Source: a virus. Taken from it: 20,605 bases of DNA. The stretch lies in IMG/VR virus record IMGVR_UViG_3300013005_000210, positions 1 through 20,605 of that record; one strand, 5' to 3'. Both the position numbers and the translations under genes were made by a program. The notes under the pieces are model-generated. The model worked only from the letters and a program-made list of their open reading frames with translations, was not told where the DNA came from and searched no databases. Below are positions 1 to 6,929 of the stretch, in pieces. The number at the start of each line of letters is the position of its first letter. Positions within the stretch are counted from its first letter, which is position 1.

Positions 1-365
1 TCACCAACGATATCACCTACAGGTCCTAGTACGTTTAGGGTTACGTCTTTCTTGTAGAAGTCTGAGTATCCAGCACGGCCAGTTACTGATTCGTATCCTA
101 GACGAGCCCACTCCATAACTGCCTGAGCACCTGAGGGAGTGATTGGATCGTAAAGGTTTAGAGTCATGTTCTGCCACTCTCTTTTACCACGGATTTTTCT
201 GTAAGTGTTGATGTGGTCAAGCTTGATAACACCATCAGTGAATGAAGGTGAAGTTGCACTCTTAACCAAGTATGATGGAATTCCATCGATGTACATGATA
301 AACCTGTTAGCTACCTTCGGCTCGAAGGCGGTGAACATGATTTCGTTTGGATCTAGTACTGGCAT
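1..365 (-). CDS. gp19: Tail tube protein, gp19-like (3' end beyond window)
   Basis: The reading frame starts at the ATG at 365-363 and stays open to the window edge, giving 121 residues without a stop. The product begins MPVLDPNEIMFTAFEPKVAN, and the stretch RFIMYIDGIPSYLVKSA and the later region WARLGYESVTGRAGYSDF are typical of the T4 gp19 tail tube fold used by myoviruses. Tube subunits stack as hexameric rings inside the contractile sheath and carry DNA during ejection. T4 gp19 is about 163 residues, so roughly a quarter of the gene is missing. It lies 31 bases after the sheath gene, the T4 order. There is no Shine-Dalgarno sequence before the ATG. A TATTTATA box lies 21 bases upstream. 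The identification rests on motif recognition and on the sheath neighbour. Confidence 0.85.
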   Translation of the reverse strand, partial: MPVLDPNEIMFTAFEPKVANRFIMYIDGIPSYLVKSATSPSFTDGVIKLDHINTYRKIRGKREWQNMTLNLYDPITPSGAQAVMEWARLGYESVTGRAGYSDFYKKDVTLNVLGPVGDIVG

Positions 366-386
366 TTTGCTGTCTGATTATTTAAT

Positions 387-394
387 TATAAATA
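387..394 (-). promoter_or_regulatory. TATTTATA box before tail tube gene
   Basis: The coding strand reads CTATTTATAATTAAA in the sheath-tube gap, with the 8-mer 21 bases from the tube ATG. It is one of seven identical 8-mers placed between genes. It is the reverse complement of the T4 late promoter TATAAATA. A promoter-like role is inferred only from its position and recurrence. Confidence 0.45.
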
Positions 395-396
395 GC

Positions 397-2124
397 TTAT
401 ACGTTAAATGTTGCTCCTGTAGGTTGAACTACGAAGTCAAGTACGATGAATTCCGCAGTCTTGGTAGGTTGGATGAAGATCTGACCTACTAACTGGTTTC
501 TATCGATAACGTCAGCAGTGTTGTTGGTGTCGTCCATTACAACTCTGTAAGCGTACAAGCCTTGGCGCTGTACTACTGTGTCTAAGTAAGGATTTACTAG
601 AGCAAGGAATCTGTTACGAGTTGTGATTGTGTTCTGTTCGAATACTAGGTTGTTAGCCTGATCACCAATGAAGTTCTTAAGGTTGATAAGTAATCTTCTT
701 ACGTTTACTCTGTCTAGAGCTGAAGACTTAGTCTGTAAAGTCTTCTGACCGTAAGCAACTACTCCTGTTCCTGGGAATGTAGCAAGTGGGTTAACTTTGG
801 CTAAGTAAAGAGTGTCTCTGTCTGATTGAGAAAGCTTTCTTGCTGCCATAGTCACGCCTGGGATACCACCTCTTAGTAGGCCTGCTGGTGCGAACCATTC
901 AGCACCTACTTTGTCGTTGAAGGCAAATACACCGCCTAATACTGTAGAGGCTGGAGACCAGATGTCTCTTCCTAGTTCCTGACTTCTAACTTTAACCCAA
1001 GGCCAGTAAGTGGCTGCGAATGAGCTGTTAAGTGCAGAAGCTTGAGTAGTTGCACCTGTTAATGTACCTGCGTAAGGAACGGTGTCAAGAATATAGATTA
1101 AATCTCCTCTTTCTTCTGCAAGGTCTACAAAAGCCCCTACTCGTGAAGAGTGTACGCTATCGTAGATACCTGGGGTTAGAAGTACGTTGAATTTGTACTC
1201 GTCTCTGTTCCCTAGAGTTAGTTTAGCAAGAGCGTAAGCACTGCTATTAGAAGGATCAATACCTTGTGATTCTGTTGCAGATGGAGCTGATGATCCGAAT
1301 GCTGCAGCTACGTTGTTGAATAGGGTACCAGTTGCTCCTGTGAATGAACCGTGAGCTGAACCAGAAGCTCCTGCTAGTCCTGCAGCGAAGTATGGAGTGT
1401 AGGCTGATTTAGCAGTACCTTTGTTATCAAAGTAATCTGGGGTCTTAACTGCTACAGAGTCTACGTAAACGTACTTAGAAGCGTTTTGGTATTCTCCGTT
1501 GATTGATACAGCTCCGTCTACACCTACTGTTTTGTACATATCACCGATCTGCTTAGAAACGTAGTTTGGTGATTTAGGGTCAAGAGATAGGTTAGAGTAA
1601 GACTCGAGAATGATTTTATTTCTTTCGTTATCGTCACCTCTTCTAACTACAAGCGAGAAAGTACCGAGAGAAGAATTGGCAGAAGTAATCTCCCATCTTA
1701 CATTATCTACTGAACCTGTACCAAGTGCGTTGTTGCTGCCTACGCTACCGCTGTTGTTCATGATCGTACCCTCGCCGATAGTAGCAAGAGTGAAGAGCGT
1801 TGTACTAGCACTTGCTACAGTAGCAGTAGCAGGAGAGAACGACTGGTCAGATACTCTGGTTACTAGAAGGCTTGTACCGCCCTGCTCGAAATACTTCTCG
1901 GCAGTTAATGCAGTGAAGTGTGAGTAGTAGTCGCTACCTGATTTGAATGAGCCACCGAATACGTTTAAGTACTCGCCATATGAACGAACTACAGTCGGGA
2001 TGCTAACAGGACCTCTTGCGGTAGGTCCTACAAGCGCTGTAGAAATTTCAGCAGCAGCTGGGGTTACGAAAGACAGGTCATTCTCTCTTGAAAAAACGCC
2101 TGGTGATAAAATTCTTTCTGCCAT
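397..2124 (-). CDS. gp18: Contractile tail sheath protein, gp18-like
   Basis: This 575-residue protein begins MAERILSPGVFSRENDLSFV, the usual sheath N-terminus in which an LSPGV motif leads into the strand that links neighbouring subunits. Residues of about 20-80 include VGPTARGPVSIPTVVRS and YGEYLNVFGG, typical of the phage tail sheath family. The last 100 residues (NTITTRNRFLALVNPYLDTV and the closing IFIQPTKTAEFIVLDFVVQP) match the C-terminal sheath domain that packs on the tube. The middle (about 90-330) is variable, Ser/Ala/Gly-rich surface domain. T4 gp18 is 659 residues, so this one is compact. It polymerises round the tube and contracts to drive it through the envelope. The start has no Shine-Dalgarno sequence but is preceded by ATCAAA. 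A TATTTATA box lies 26 bases upstream. Confidence 0.95.
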   Translation of the reverse strand: MAERILSPGVFSRENDLSFVTPAAAEISTALVGPTARGPVSIPTVVRSYGEYLNVFGGSFKSGSDYYSHFTALTAEKYFEQGGTSLLVTRVSDQSFSPATATVASASTTLFTLATIGEGTIMNNSGSVGSNNALGTGSVDNVRWEITSANSSLGTFSLVVRRGDDNERNKIILESYSNLSLDPKSPNYVSKQIGDMYKTVGVDGAVSINGEYQNASKYVYVDSVAVKTPDYFDNKGTAKSAYTPYFAAGLAGASGSAHGSFTGATGTLFNNVAAAFGSSAPSATESQGIDPSNSSAYALAKLTLGNRDEYKFNVLLTPGIYDSVHSSRVGAFVDLAEERGDLIYILDTVPYAGTLTGATTQASALNSSFAATYWPWVKVRSQELGRDIWSPASTVLGGVFAFNDKVGAEWFAPAGLLRGGIPGVTMAARKLSQSDRDTLYLAKVNPLATFPGTGVVAYGQKTLQTKSSALDRVNVRRLLINLKNFIGDQANNLVFEQNTITTRNRFLALVNPYLDTVVQRQGLYAYRVVMDDTNNTADVIDRNQLVGQIFIQPTKTAEFIVLDFVVQPTGATFNV

Positions 2125-2150
2125 TTTGATGAAAGGTTAATTGATCTTAA

Positions 2151-2158
2151 TATAAATA
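2151..2158 (-). promoter_or_regulatory. TATTTATA box before sheath gene
   Basis: The coding strand reads ATATTTATATTAAG in the 54-base gap before the sheath gene, and the 8-mer ends 26 bases before its ATG. No terminator hairpin is visible in this gap. See the finding on the recurrent box. Confidence 0.45.
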
Positions 2159-2178
2159 TGTGTCTTTAGTACAAACCA

Positions 2179-3186
2179 TTAGTTTCTCAAATAGCCATCG
2201 ACGTAGGTCAAGCTTCCGGTTACTACCATTAGAGGACGTGAATACCTAGCCTGACTTCCTGTAGTTTCTACTACAGCGTTGTTGAATGTATAGGTCCTTA
2301 GTTGAGGGGTTGCTGTTTCTGCAGGTTTATCGCGTAATGCTATATCTCCCCAGGTCTGGTTAGGAAGGTAGCTACCGCTTGTAAACGTAATAGAAGCAAT
2401 AGAGCCTGAGAAATAACTATTTTTAGCTGGAGATCCTCCAATATAGAAGTGTGTATTATTGGTAGTATTAAAATTTGGGTTTATCTCAATTGGGAAGCTT
2501 GTCTTGTTTCCTACTCCTCCAAAAGTCATTATATTCCCTTTCAATATAACAAAAGTAGAAGCGACGTATATTGGGTTCATTCTATTTGCATAATAGGTAT
2601 ACTGATTGGTTGTATGTTCAGCATATCCAGCTGCCTTAGCCCAGCCTAGATCTGTGCTTGTATACCAGGTATAAGGTACTGTTTGTCCATTTAAGGTAGT
2701 TACGTCGTGAGTCATCTCTAAATAGAGAGTAGGACCTATTGTATAAAGTTCTAAAGATTGACTCATTGCACTTCCACTGTAGGTATGAAAGATTGTACGG
2801 CGGGTGTTGTCTGAGAAAAGTACCGGTTTGAATACTAGTGCAATTTCAATCTGGTTGTTAGCAGCTCTTCCAGTACCTGCCTCATTACCTCCTACTAGGG
2901 AAGCTGATAGGGCAGTTGCTCCGTCGAAGAATGCTGCCTTCTTAAAAATTGAAGGTGTTGTTCCGGAACCCTGTGAGGTGTCTGATCCTTGTGATGAACC
3001 GCCTGTAGTTGGGCCGGCCGGAGGTGGTGCTAGCGTAGAGACAGCAGGTCTGCTGATAGGCTGTGCAGCCTGTCCGCTAGTAATGGTACGGGCTGCTCTC
3101 GATGTTAGATTAGAGAACTGTAGTCTGTACTGCTGTGCCTGTACAGAGCTAGGTTGTAATCCAGATTTTTTGTCTCCTAAAGCCAT
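2179..3186 (-). CDS. LamG-like adhesin or virion decoration protein with Pro/Ser/Gly linker
   Basis: The protein has 335 residues. Residues 1-40 form a short polar head (MALGDKKSGLQPSSVQAQQY) that could attach it to the virion. A low-complexity linker follows at about 40-80, rich in Pro, Ser, Gly and Thr. A beta-rich domain then starts at AAFFDGATALSASLVGG and has the LamG/concanavalin pattern of alternating strands, including HFYIGGSPAKNSYFSGSIAS near residue 250. Unlike the six LamG genes upstream it lacks both the N-terminal SYLGEPTVNL-type signature and the C-terminal YNRALT signature. It is therefore not a simple copy of them. It is set apart by a terminator upstream and its own TATTTATA box, immediately before the sheath gene. 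A carbohydrate-binding role is inferred from the fold; the target is unknown. Confidence 0.65.
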   Translation of the reverse strand: MALGDKKSGLQPSSVQAQQYRLQFSNLTSRAARTITSGQAAQPISRPAVSTLAPPPAGPTTGGSSQGSDTSQGSGTTPSIFKKAAFFDGATALSASLVGGNEAGTGRAANNQIEIALVFKPVLFSDNTRRTIFHTYSGSAMSQSLELYTIGPTLYLEMTHDVTTLNGQTVPYTWYTSTDLGWAKAAGYAEHTTNQYTYYANRMNPIYVASTFVILKGNIMTFGGVGNKTSFPIEINPNFNTTNNTHFYIGGSPAKNSYFSGSIASITFTSGSYLPNQTWGDIALRDKPAETATPQLRTYTFNNAVVETTGSQARYSRPLMVVTGSLTYVDGYLRN

Positions 3187-3201
3187 GTGGGGAAAGTTTT
3201 A

Positions 3202-3209
3202 TATAAATA
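3202..3209 (-). promoter_or_regulatory. TATTTATA box directly after a terminator
   Basis: The coding strand reads CTATTTATATAAAA, 15 bases before the ATG at 3186. It begins two bases past the T-run of the terminator at 3211-3232. A terminator followed at once by this box is the best positional argument that it restarts transcription. Confidence 0.5.
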
Positions 3210-3210
3210 G

Positions 3211-3232
3211 AAAAAGAGGGCCGAAACCCTCT
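3211..3232 (-). terminator. Rho-independent terminator
   Basis: On the minus strand a 6-bp stem AGAGGG/CCCTCT closes a TTTCGG loop and is followed by TTTTT. This is a standard intrinsic terminator shape. It would end the transcript carrying the two small genes at 3795-3270 before the LamG-like gene at 3186. Confidence 0.8.
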
Positions 3233-3269
3233 GGTGTGTGCATGGCATGCAAGTCGTTAAAAATACGTG

Positions 3270-3434
3270 TTATTTTGTAGTACTGTAAGGGAAGAGATTA
3301 TTTAATTGCTCTTGTCTTTTCTTGCATCCGCAGTCCGGAATACCGACTGCATGAGTTACTGTTTCTACAGCCTTTGCAATTCCTGTTACCTGTGTTACTT
3401 TTGCGATTGAATCGCCGAGTCCTTTTGATTCCAT
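3270..3434 (-). CDS. Small protein, 54 residues, with Cys-x-Cys-x-x-Arg C-terminal motif
   Basis: The frame runs from ATG at 3434 to TAA at 3270-3272. The product begins MESKGLGDSIAKVTQVTGIA and ends with DCGCKKRQEQLNNLFPYSTT plus a lysine. The N-terminal half is a probable amphipathic helix. The C-terminal half carries a Cys-x-Cys-x-x-Arg motif followed by LNxLFPY. I recall similar small phage proteins that combine a cysteine pair, basic residues and an LNxxFP ending, but I know no assigned function. Start and stop sit neatly between the 115-residue gene (13 bases upstream) and the terminator. That placement, and a codon-like composition over the full length, support a real gene. There is no Shine-Dalgarno sequence; the upstream region is TTTAATATTTTTTAAGTT. 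Confidence 0.75.
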   Translation of the reverse strand: MESKGLGDSIAKVTQVTGIAKAVETVTHAVGIPDCGCKKRQEQLNNLFPYSTTK

Positions 3435-3447
3435 AACTTAAAAAATA

Positions 3448-3795
3448 TTAAATTGGTGCTCCTTCAGTTCTAGGGGCAGTCCACTCTTCGGTAGCTAGGA
3501 TTGCTAGAATCTCAGAATGATTATATTCCGTTACTACGTCGTAGTCCAGAAAGTCCGGACGGCCGTAAGTTCCGGCCAGAGTCACAGAGGTCCTCTCCTC
3601 ACCGGTTTCAATGTCGGTAAAGGTGTGGGTGATGTCCTGGGGTATGATATTGATTTCATACTTGATGAAGGTCTTAGAACCGTCTACCGAATGCCGGAGG
3701 CTTTCAGGGGAAGATTCCATTACTTGACTGAAGTCGATGTTGGTTACTTCGGTGACCGGGATGATCACCCAGCGCCTGTTTTCAAACATACTCAT
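3448..3795 (-). CDS. Conserved-type phage structural-region protein, 115 residues, unknown function
   Basis: The product begins MSMFENRRWVIIPVTEVTNI and contains HSVDGSKTFIKYE at about residues 36-48 and YNHSEILAILATEEW near the C-terminus. It has no signal peptide or membrane segment and is acidic, with mixed alpha/beta character. The core phrase RRWVIxxVTE followed by a TFIKY strand resembles small proteins I have seen beside tail genes of T4-like phages, but no function is attached to them. A second in-frame ATG two codons later (MSM) could also serve as the start. It follows the LamG gene at 3828-5048 and precedes the 54-residue gene by 13 bases. A TATTTATA box lies 16 bases upstream of the ATG. 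Confidence 0.8.
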   Translation of the reverse strand: MSMFENRRWVIIPVTEVTNIDFSQVMESSPESLRHSVDGSKTFIKYEINIIPQDITHTFTDIETGEERTSVTLAGTYGRPDFLDYDVVTEYNHSEILAILATEEWTAPRTEGAPI

Positions 3796-3811
3796 GGTTT
3801 TTTAGTTTAAT

Positions 3812-3819
3812 TATAAATA
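3812..3819 (-). promoter_or_regulatory. TATTTATA box before the 115-residue gene
   Basis: The coding strand reads ATATTTATAATTAAAC in the 32-base gap after the LamG gene, 16 bases from the ATG at 3795. The flanking sequence closely matches the box before the tail tube gene (both TATTTATAATTAAA). Confidence 0.45.
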
Positions 3820-3827
3820 TCAATATC

Positions 3828-5048
3828 TTATATCTTATACCGGGCTCTATAAGTGCTAAAATTCTGTAGAATCTCTGAGGTTGTCAGAGCTCTATTGTAC
3901 GTTTTAACTACTGGTATTTTTCCGTTAAAGAAGTAATTGTCCGGATCCCCTCCTACTCTGAGGGCTGAGCTTATAGTGACTCTGGAAGCGTGAGTGGTTC
4001 CGCTTAACGGGTATGTAATTTCTTTGTCTCCGTCCACCCAAATATCGTAGCTGCTTCCATTCCAGTTAAACAGTACGTGGTGGTACCCTACTGGACGGGC
4101 AGTTTGTGTAGAGGTCGCACCTCCTCCGTTCCAGATATGTATTGCTTCATTACTAAATCCACCTGTCCATGCTCCTAGGTGGACTCCGTTACTAGTTCCG
4201 TTCCATGAAATAGGAGTCTGGTAGGTTGAAGGTCCTCCAATAGCGGTGTCGTTCCCGGGAATAGCGTTGTTGTTGTACAGCACCATCTCCAGGCAATACA
4301 TCTCCCCGCTACAGGCTGCTGTAATCGAATCGTTTGTGCCGTCAAACTCCATATTACCGGGTGAAACAAATGAAGCATTCGAAACGTCGAAAGTAAAACT
4401 GTTCTTTACATCCAATAAACTTCTAGTTGCTGTTCTTTCACCGTTTACAAAGGCTGTACTGTATGCCCTGTATTCAACTCTTGGGTTTTTCATGTAAAGG
4501 GTACCGCTTGATGCCATGCGGGGTCCGCAGCCTCCCGGGTAGACTAGCATTCTAAGGGTGCCGGCTCCGCCTGTTGGACCGGAAGTAAAAGTGAGGGTGC
4601 GCCAAACACCTACCTCCGAGTTTACATTAGTAGATCCTCCTAAGGCGTTTTCAAAAACAAGTAGAGTTGAGTTTTCCGGAAAGCCTGTAGCATCAGGAGT
4701 TACGTAGTAATCCATCGTGAAGGTTGCATAGGTTCCACCGGGTATTGCTAGGTCATTGCCGTGGTAGTGACATCCATTCGATCCTAGAGTGTACTTGTAG
4801 ACTACGTCCCCGGGCTGTGTGAGGTAGTCCCCTATCATCTGCCCCCAACCCAGTCTCACAAACGTACCGTTTCCGTTTACTTCAAATCCAACGTTGTTGT
4901 CTGAGGCTGGGCCTGGTCCGGCTGTACCCGGGAGTGCGAACTTGTTGATGGTTGGTTGACCTCTAAAGCTGTTGATAGTATCTGCGGTATCATACCCGAG
5001 TATGAGTCCGTCGGTGACTGTTTTGCTGAAGCCTGCTGCTATTGCCAT
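3828..5048 (-). CDS. LamG-fold adhesin, long architecture (406 residues)
   Basis: The N-terminal signature GLILGYDTADTINSFRGQPT lies at residues 14-33. It is followed by a beta-rich middle domain (about 45-195) with carbohydrate-binding-module-like strands ending TLYMKNPRVEYRAYSTAF. The LamG domain is at about 215-400 and opens with NMEFDGTNDSITAA. It closes with the family tail YNRALTTSEILQNFSTYRAR. LamG/concanavalin domains usually bind glycans, and in phage tails they commonly act as receptor-binding or decoration domains. The product is probably displayed on the virion and binds the host surface. It is the last gene of the LamG array. Its ATG lies only 3 bases after a TATTTATA box, which itself starts 1 base after the stop of the preceding gene. 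Confidence 0.8.
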   Translation of the reverse strand: MAIAAGFSKTVTDGLILGYDTADTINSFRGQPTINKFALPGTAGPGPASDNNVGFEVNGNGTFVRLGWGQMIGDYLTQPGDVVYKYTLGSNGCHYHGNDLAIPGGTYATFTMDYYVTPDATGFPENSTLLVFENALGGSTNVNSEVGVWRTLTFTSGPTGGAGTLRMLVYPGGCGPRMASSGTLYMKNPRVEYRAYSTAFVNGERTATRSLLDVKNSFTFDVSNASFVSPGNMEFDGTNDSITAACSGEMYCLEMVLYNNNAIPGNDTAIGGPSTYQTPISWNGTSNGVHLGAWTGGFSNEAIHIWNGGGATSTQTARPVGYHHVLFNWNGSSYDIWVDGDKEITYPLSGTTHASRVTISSALRVGGDPDNYFFNGKIPVVKTYNRALTTSEILQNFSTYRARYKI

Positions 5049-5051
5049 AAC

Positions 5052-5059
5052 TATAAATA
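5052..5059 (-). promoter_or_regulatory. TATTTATA box 3 bases before an ATG
   Basis: The 12-base gap between two LamG genes reads ATATTTATAGTT on the coding strand, followed by ATG. The box nearly fills the gap. If it were a promoter like the others, the transcript would be leaderless or start inside the gene. This site therefore argues for caution about the promoter reading. Confidence 0.4.
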
Positions 5060-5060
5060 T

Positions 5061-6188
5061 TTAGAGACCGTAACGTCCTTTGATTGCGTTGAAGTTTTGC
5101 TGGATTTCTGAGGCTGGTAGTGCTCTGTTATAAACTTTAGCTACTGGTACTTTACCGTTAAAGTAGTAGTAATTGTATTGGTAGTCCCATCTTCCTAATA
5201 CTATTGGTCTGTTTGTAAATTTTACAGTTTTAGTTAAAACAAAAGTAGAATCTAAGGCACCATTAACATATAGTTTAACTGTATTTGAAGGCTGGTCGAA
5301 GGTCATTACAAGATGAAAAGGAGTCCCTATAGTAGCGGCATATGTTGTATATTTGGAATCATATTCTCTAGTATTGTCTGTGTATCCTATAGATATTCCT
5401 ATTCTATTACTACTTATATGGTTAAGTCCAAAATTACTTGTATTAGCATAATCGTGATTTGAGATTATACCTGCTGGGGATTGTGGTCCTCCGGAGATTG
5501 TTGTTATAACTTCAAATGTCTGAGATCCGTTTAGTGTTATATTTTCAGAAGTCAGTATGTGGTCATCCGTACCATCAAAAGTTATTTGAGCATTTGCATC
5601 AAATGATACATTTGTTAGATCGATGGTTGATCTGCCGGTTAAGTCTTTGAGGCCTTGGGTGACGGAACGGGTTCCGGCGGTGAACTGGGTTGGATGTGTT
5701 TTTTCTTCAATCTGTGGGGCGGCGATATCGATCGTACCTAGTTGATTGTACCGGTATACTGTAACCTGAGAGATTGTACCGGTCATATCACTCCTACTAT
5801 AAGAGTACTTATTCCAGTCTTGAGTAAGAGGTCCGTCACCAAAATACCACCACCCACCGTCAGGACCGGTTCCTGTGTATACATACATTAGGTAGGTACT
5901 AGAGGTAGCAGATCTAGATCGCATCCACACTGAGTAGGTAAAGGTTTTACCTGTAGCTGCAGTATTTGTAGTATTTCTAGGGTTTACAAAATAGCCACTG
6001 CTATATTGAGCAAACCCGATAACGTTAGTTTGAGGGGGGATATCAGACGTGATAACATTAGCATTACCGTCTGGTGAAATTACAAGATTAACCGTCGGCT
6101 CTCCTAAATACGAACGCTTGATATTCGCTAGATCATAAGCAAACACCAGTCCGGTATTATCTACGTACGGGGATATTCTACTTGCCAT
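5061..6188 (-). CDS. LamG-fold adhesin, long architecture (375 residues)
   Basis: The N-terminal signature GLVFAYDLANIKRSYLGEPT spans residues 13-32. A middle beta domain (about 55-165) contains TFTYSVWMRSRSATSSTY, the carbohydrate-binding-module-like pattern. The linker QFTAGTRSVTQGLKDLTG joins it to a LamG domain (about 198-372) that begins AQITFDGTDDH and contains the strand VKLYVNGALDSTFVL. The tail is VPVAKVYNRALPASEIQQNF. It is clearly a paralogue of the 395-residue protein encoded at 6930-8117: both share the RSxTQGLKDLTG linker and the SYLGEPTVNL signature, and the DNA of those stretches is similar. Its ATG overlaps the TAA of the preceding gene by one base (TAATG), so translation is probably coupled. 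A role as a glycan-binding tail adhesin is inferred. Confidence 0.8.
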   Translation of the reverse strand: MASRISPYVDNTGLVFAYDLANIKRSYLGEPTVNLVISPDGNANVITSDIPPQTNVIGFAQYSSGYFVNPRNTTNTAATGKTFTYSVWMRSRSATSSTYLMYVYTGTGPDGGWWYFGDGPLTQDWNKYSYSRSDMTGTISQVTVYRYNQLGTIDIAAPQIEEKTHPTQFTAGTRSVTQGLKDLTGRSTIDLTNVSFDANAQITFDGTDDHILTSENITLNGSQTFEVITTISGGPQSPAGIISNHDYANTSNFGLNHISSNRIGISIGYTDNTREYDSKYTTYAATIGTPFHLVMTFDQPSNTVKLYVNGALDSTFVLTKTVKFTNRPIVLGRWDYQYNYYYFNGKVPVAKVYNRALPASEIQQNFNAIKGRYGL

Positions 6189-6928
6189 TACTTACCGAAT
6201 CTAGATTTAGTCATGTTGTAGTTCTGTAGAATTTCTGAGGCTGTGAGTACTCGGTTGTATAGTTTAATACTAGCTCGTCTTCCGTAATGTTTCCATCCGT
6301 ACAGGCTTCCGAATACTATTCCTCCTCCATCATACACAGCGGTTCCGGCAGTGTTAGGAGTACTTGCAGCACCCATGTAAATTCCGTCCATATAAAGTCC
6401 TACCTGACTAGCTCCTCTGTTCCAGATCATTGTACGAGCTCTCCAGGTGTTAGTCTGGTTAATAACTCCTGTTGAAATGTACACATCGTCTTCGTAGGAT
6501 CCTCCTGAGTTACTGCTCATACCAAATCTTACAGAATTTAAACCATTGCCATGGTTCCAATCAAATCCAGTAGCGCCTCCTCCGTAAGCTATATCACTGG
6601 CTACACTACCTCCGTCTGCTTCCGGATAATCTACAGAATTAGTCCAGATAATTTCTTCAATAGTCCATCCGCCCGTGGTTGTAGTAAGTGCAGAATTTAA
6701 GCTAGTACTATGTGGAATACTAATTGTAAAAAAGTTAGATACGTTTCCAGAATTTCTTAAGTATCTTTGACTGGTAACAAATTCTCCATTGCTTATAGTT
6801 CCGTTATTACCGTTCCCGCTCACATCATACCAGGTAGCTCCAGATCCCGGATAAGATCTCACATTACCGGCATCCAGGGATAGTACCAGTCCTTCTCTTA
6901 TAATATTCGGTCCTCTTCTAATTCCCAT
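6188..6928 (-). CDS. LamG-fold adhesin, short architecture (246 residues)
   Basis: The short form has no middle domain. The signature GLVLSLDAGNVRSYPGSGAT at residues 13-32 runs straight into WYDVSGNGNNGTISNG, the first LamG strands. The domain fills the rest of the protein and contains VGLYMDGIYMGAAS near residue 178. It ends with the family tail KLYNRVLTASEILQNYNMTK. This is the simplest complete example of the fold in the window and a useful reference for the nested 560-residue protein. The start is preceded by TAAG from the upstream gene's stop, a one-base gap. A chance AGGA within the preceding Gly codon and stop could act as a weak ribosome-binding site. The predicted role is host-surface glycan binding. 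Confidence 0.8.
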   Translation of the reverse strand: MGIRRGPNIIREGLVLSLDAGNVRSYPGSGATWYDVSGNGNNGTISNGEFVTSQRYLRNSGNVSNFFTISIPHSTSLNSALTTTTGGWTIEEIIWTNSVDYPEADGGSVASDIAYGGGATGFDWNHGNGLNSVRFGMSSNSGGSYEDDVYISTGVINQTNTWRARTMIWNRGASQVGLYMDGIYMGAASTPNTAGTAVYDGGGIVFGSLYGWKHYGRRASIKLYNRVLTASEILQNYNMTKSRFGK

Positions 6929-6929
6929 C

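Noticed and set aside
205-492. Plus-strand open frame of 95 residues across the sheath-tube junction
   Set aside because: It is antisense to both tail genes, whose minus-strand frames carry clear family motifs.
2804-3280. 158-residue plus-strand open frame, the longest on that strand
   Set aside because: It lies antisense to the LamG-like gene and the terminator, has no family features, and its Pro/Ala/Cys-rich composition is what the complement of a Gly/Ser/Thr-rich gene gives.
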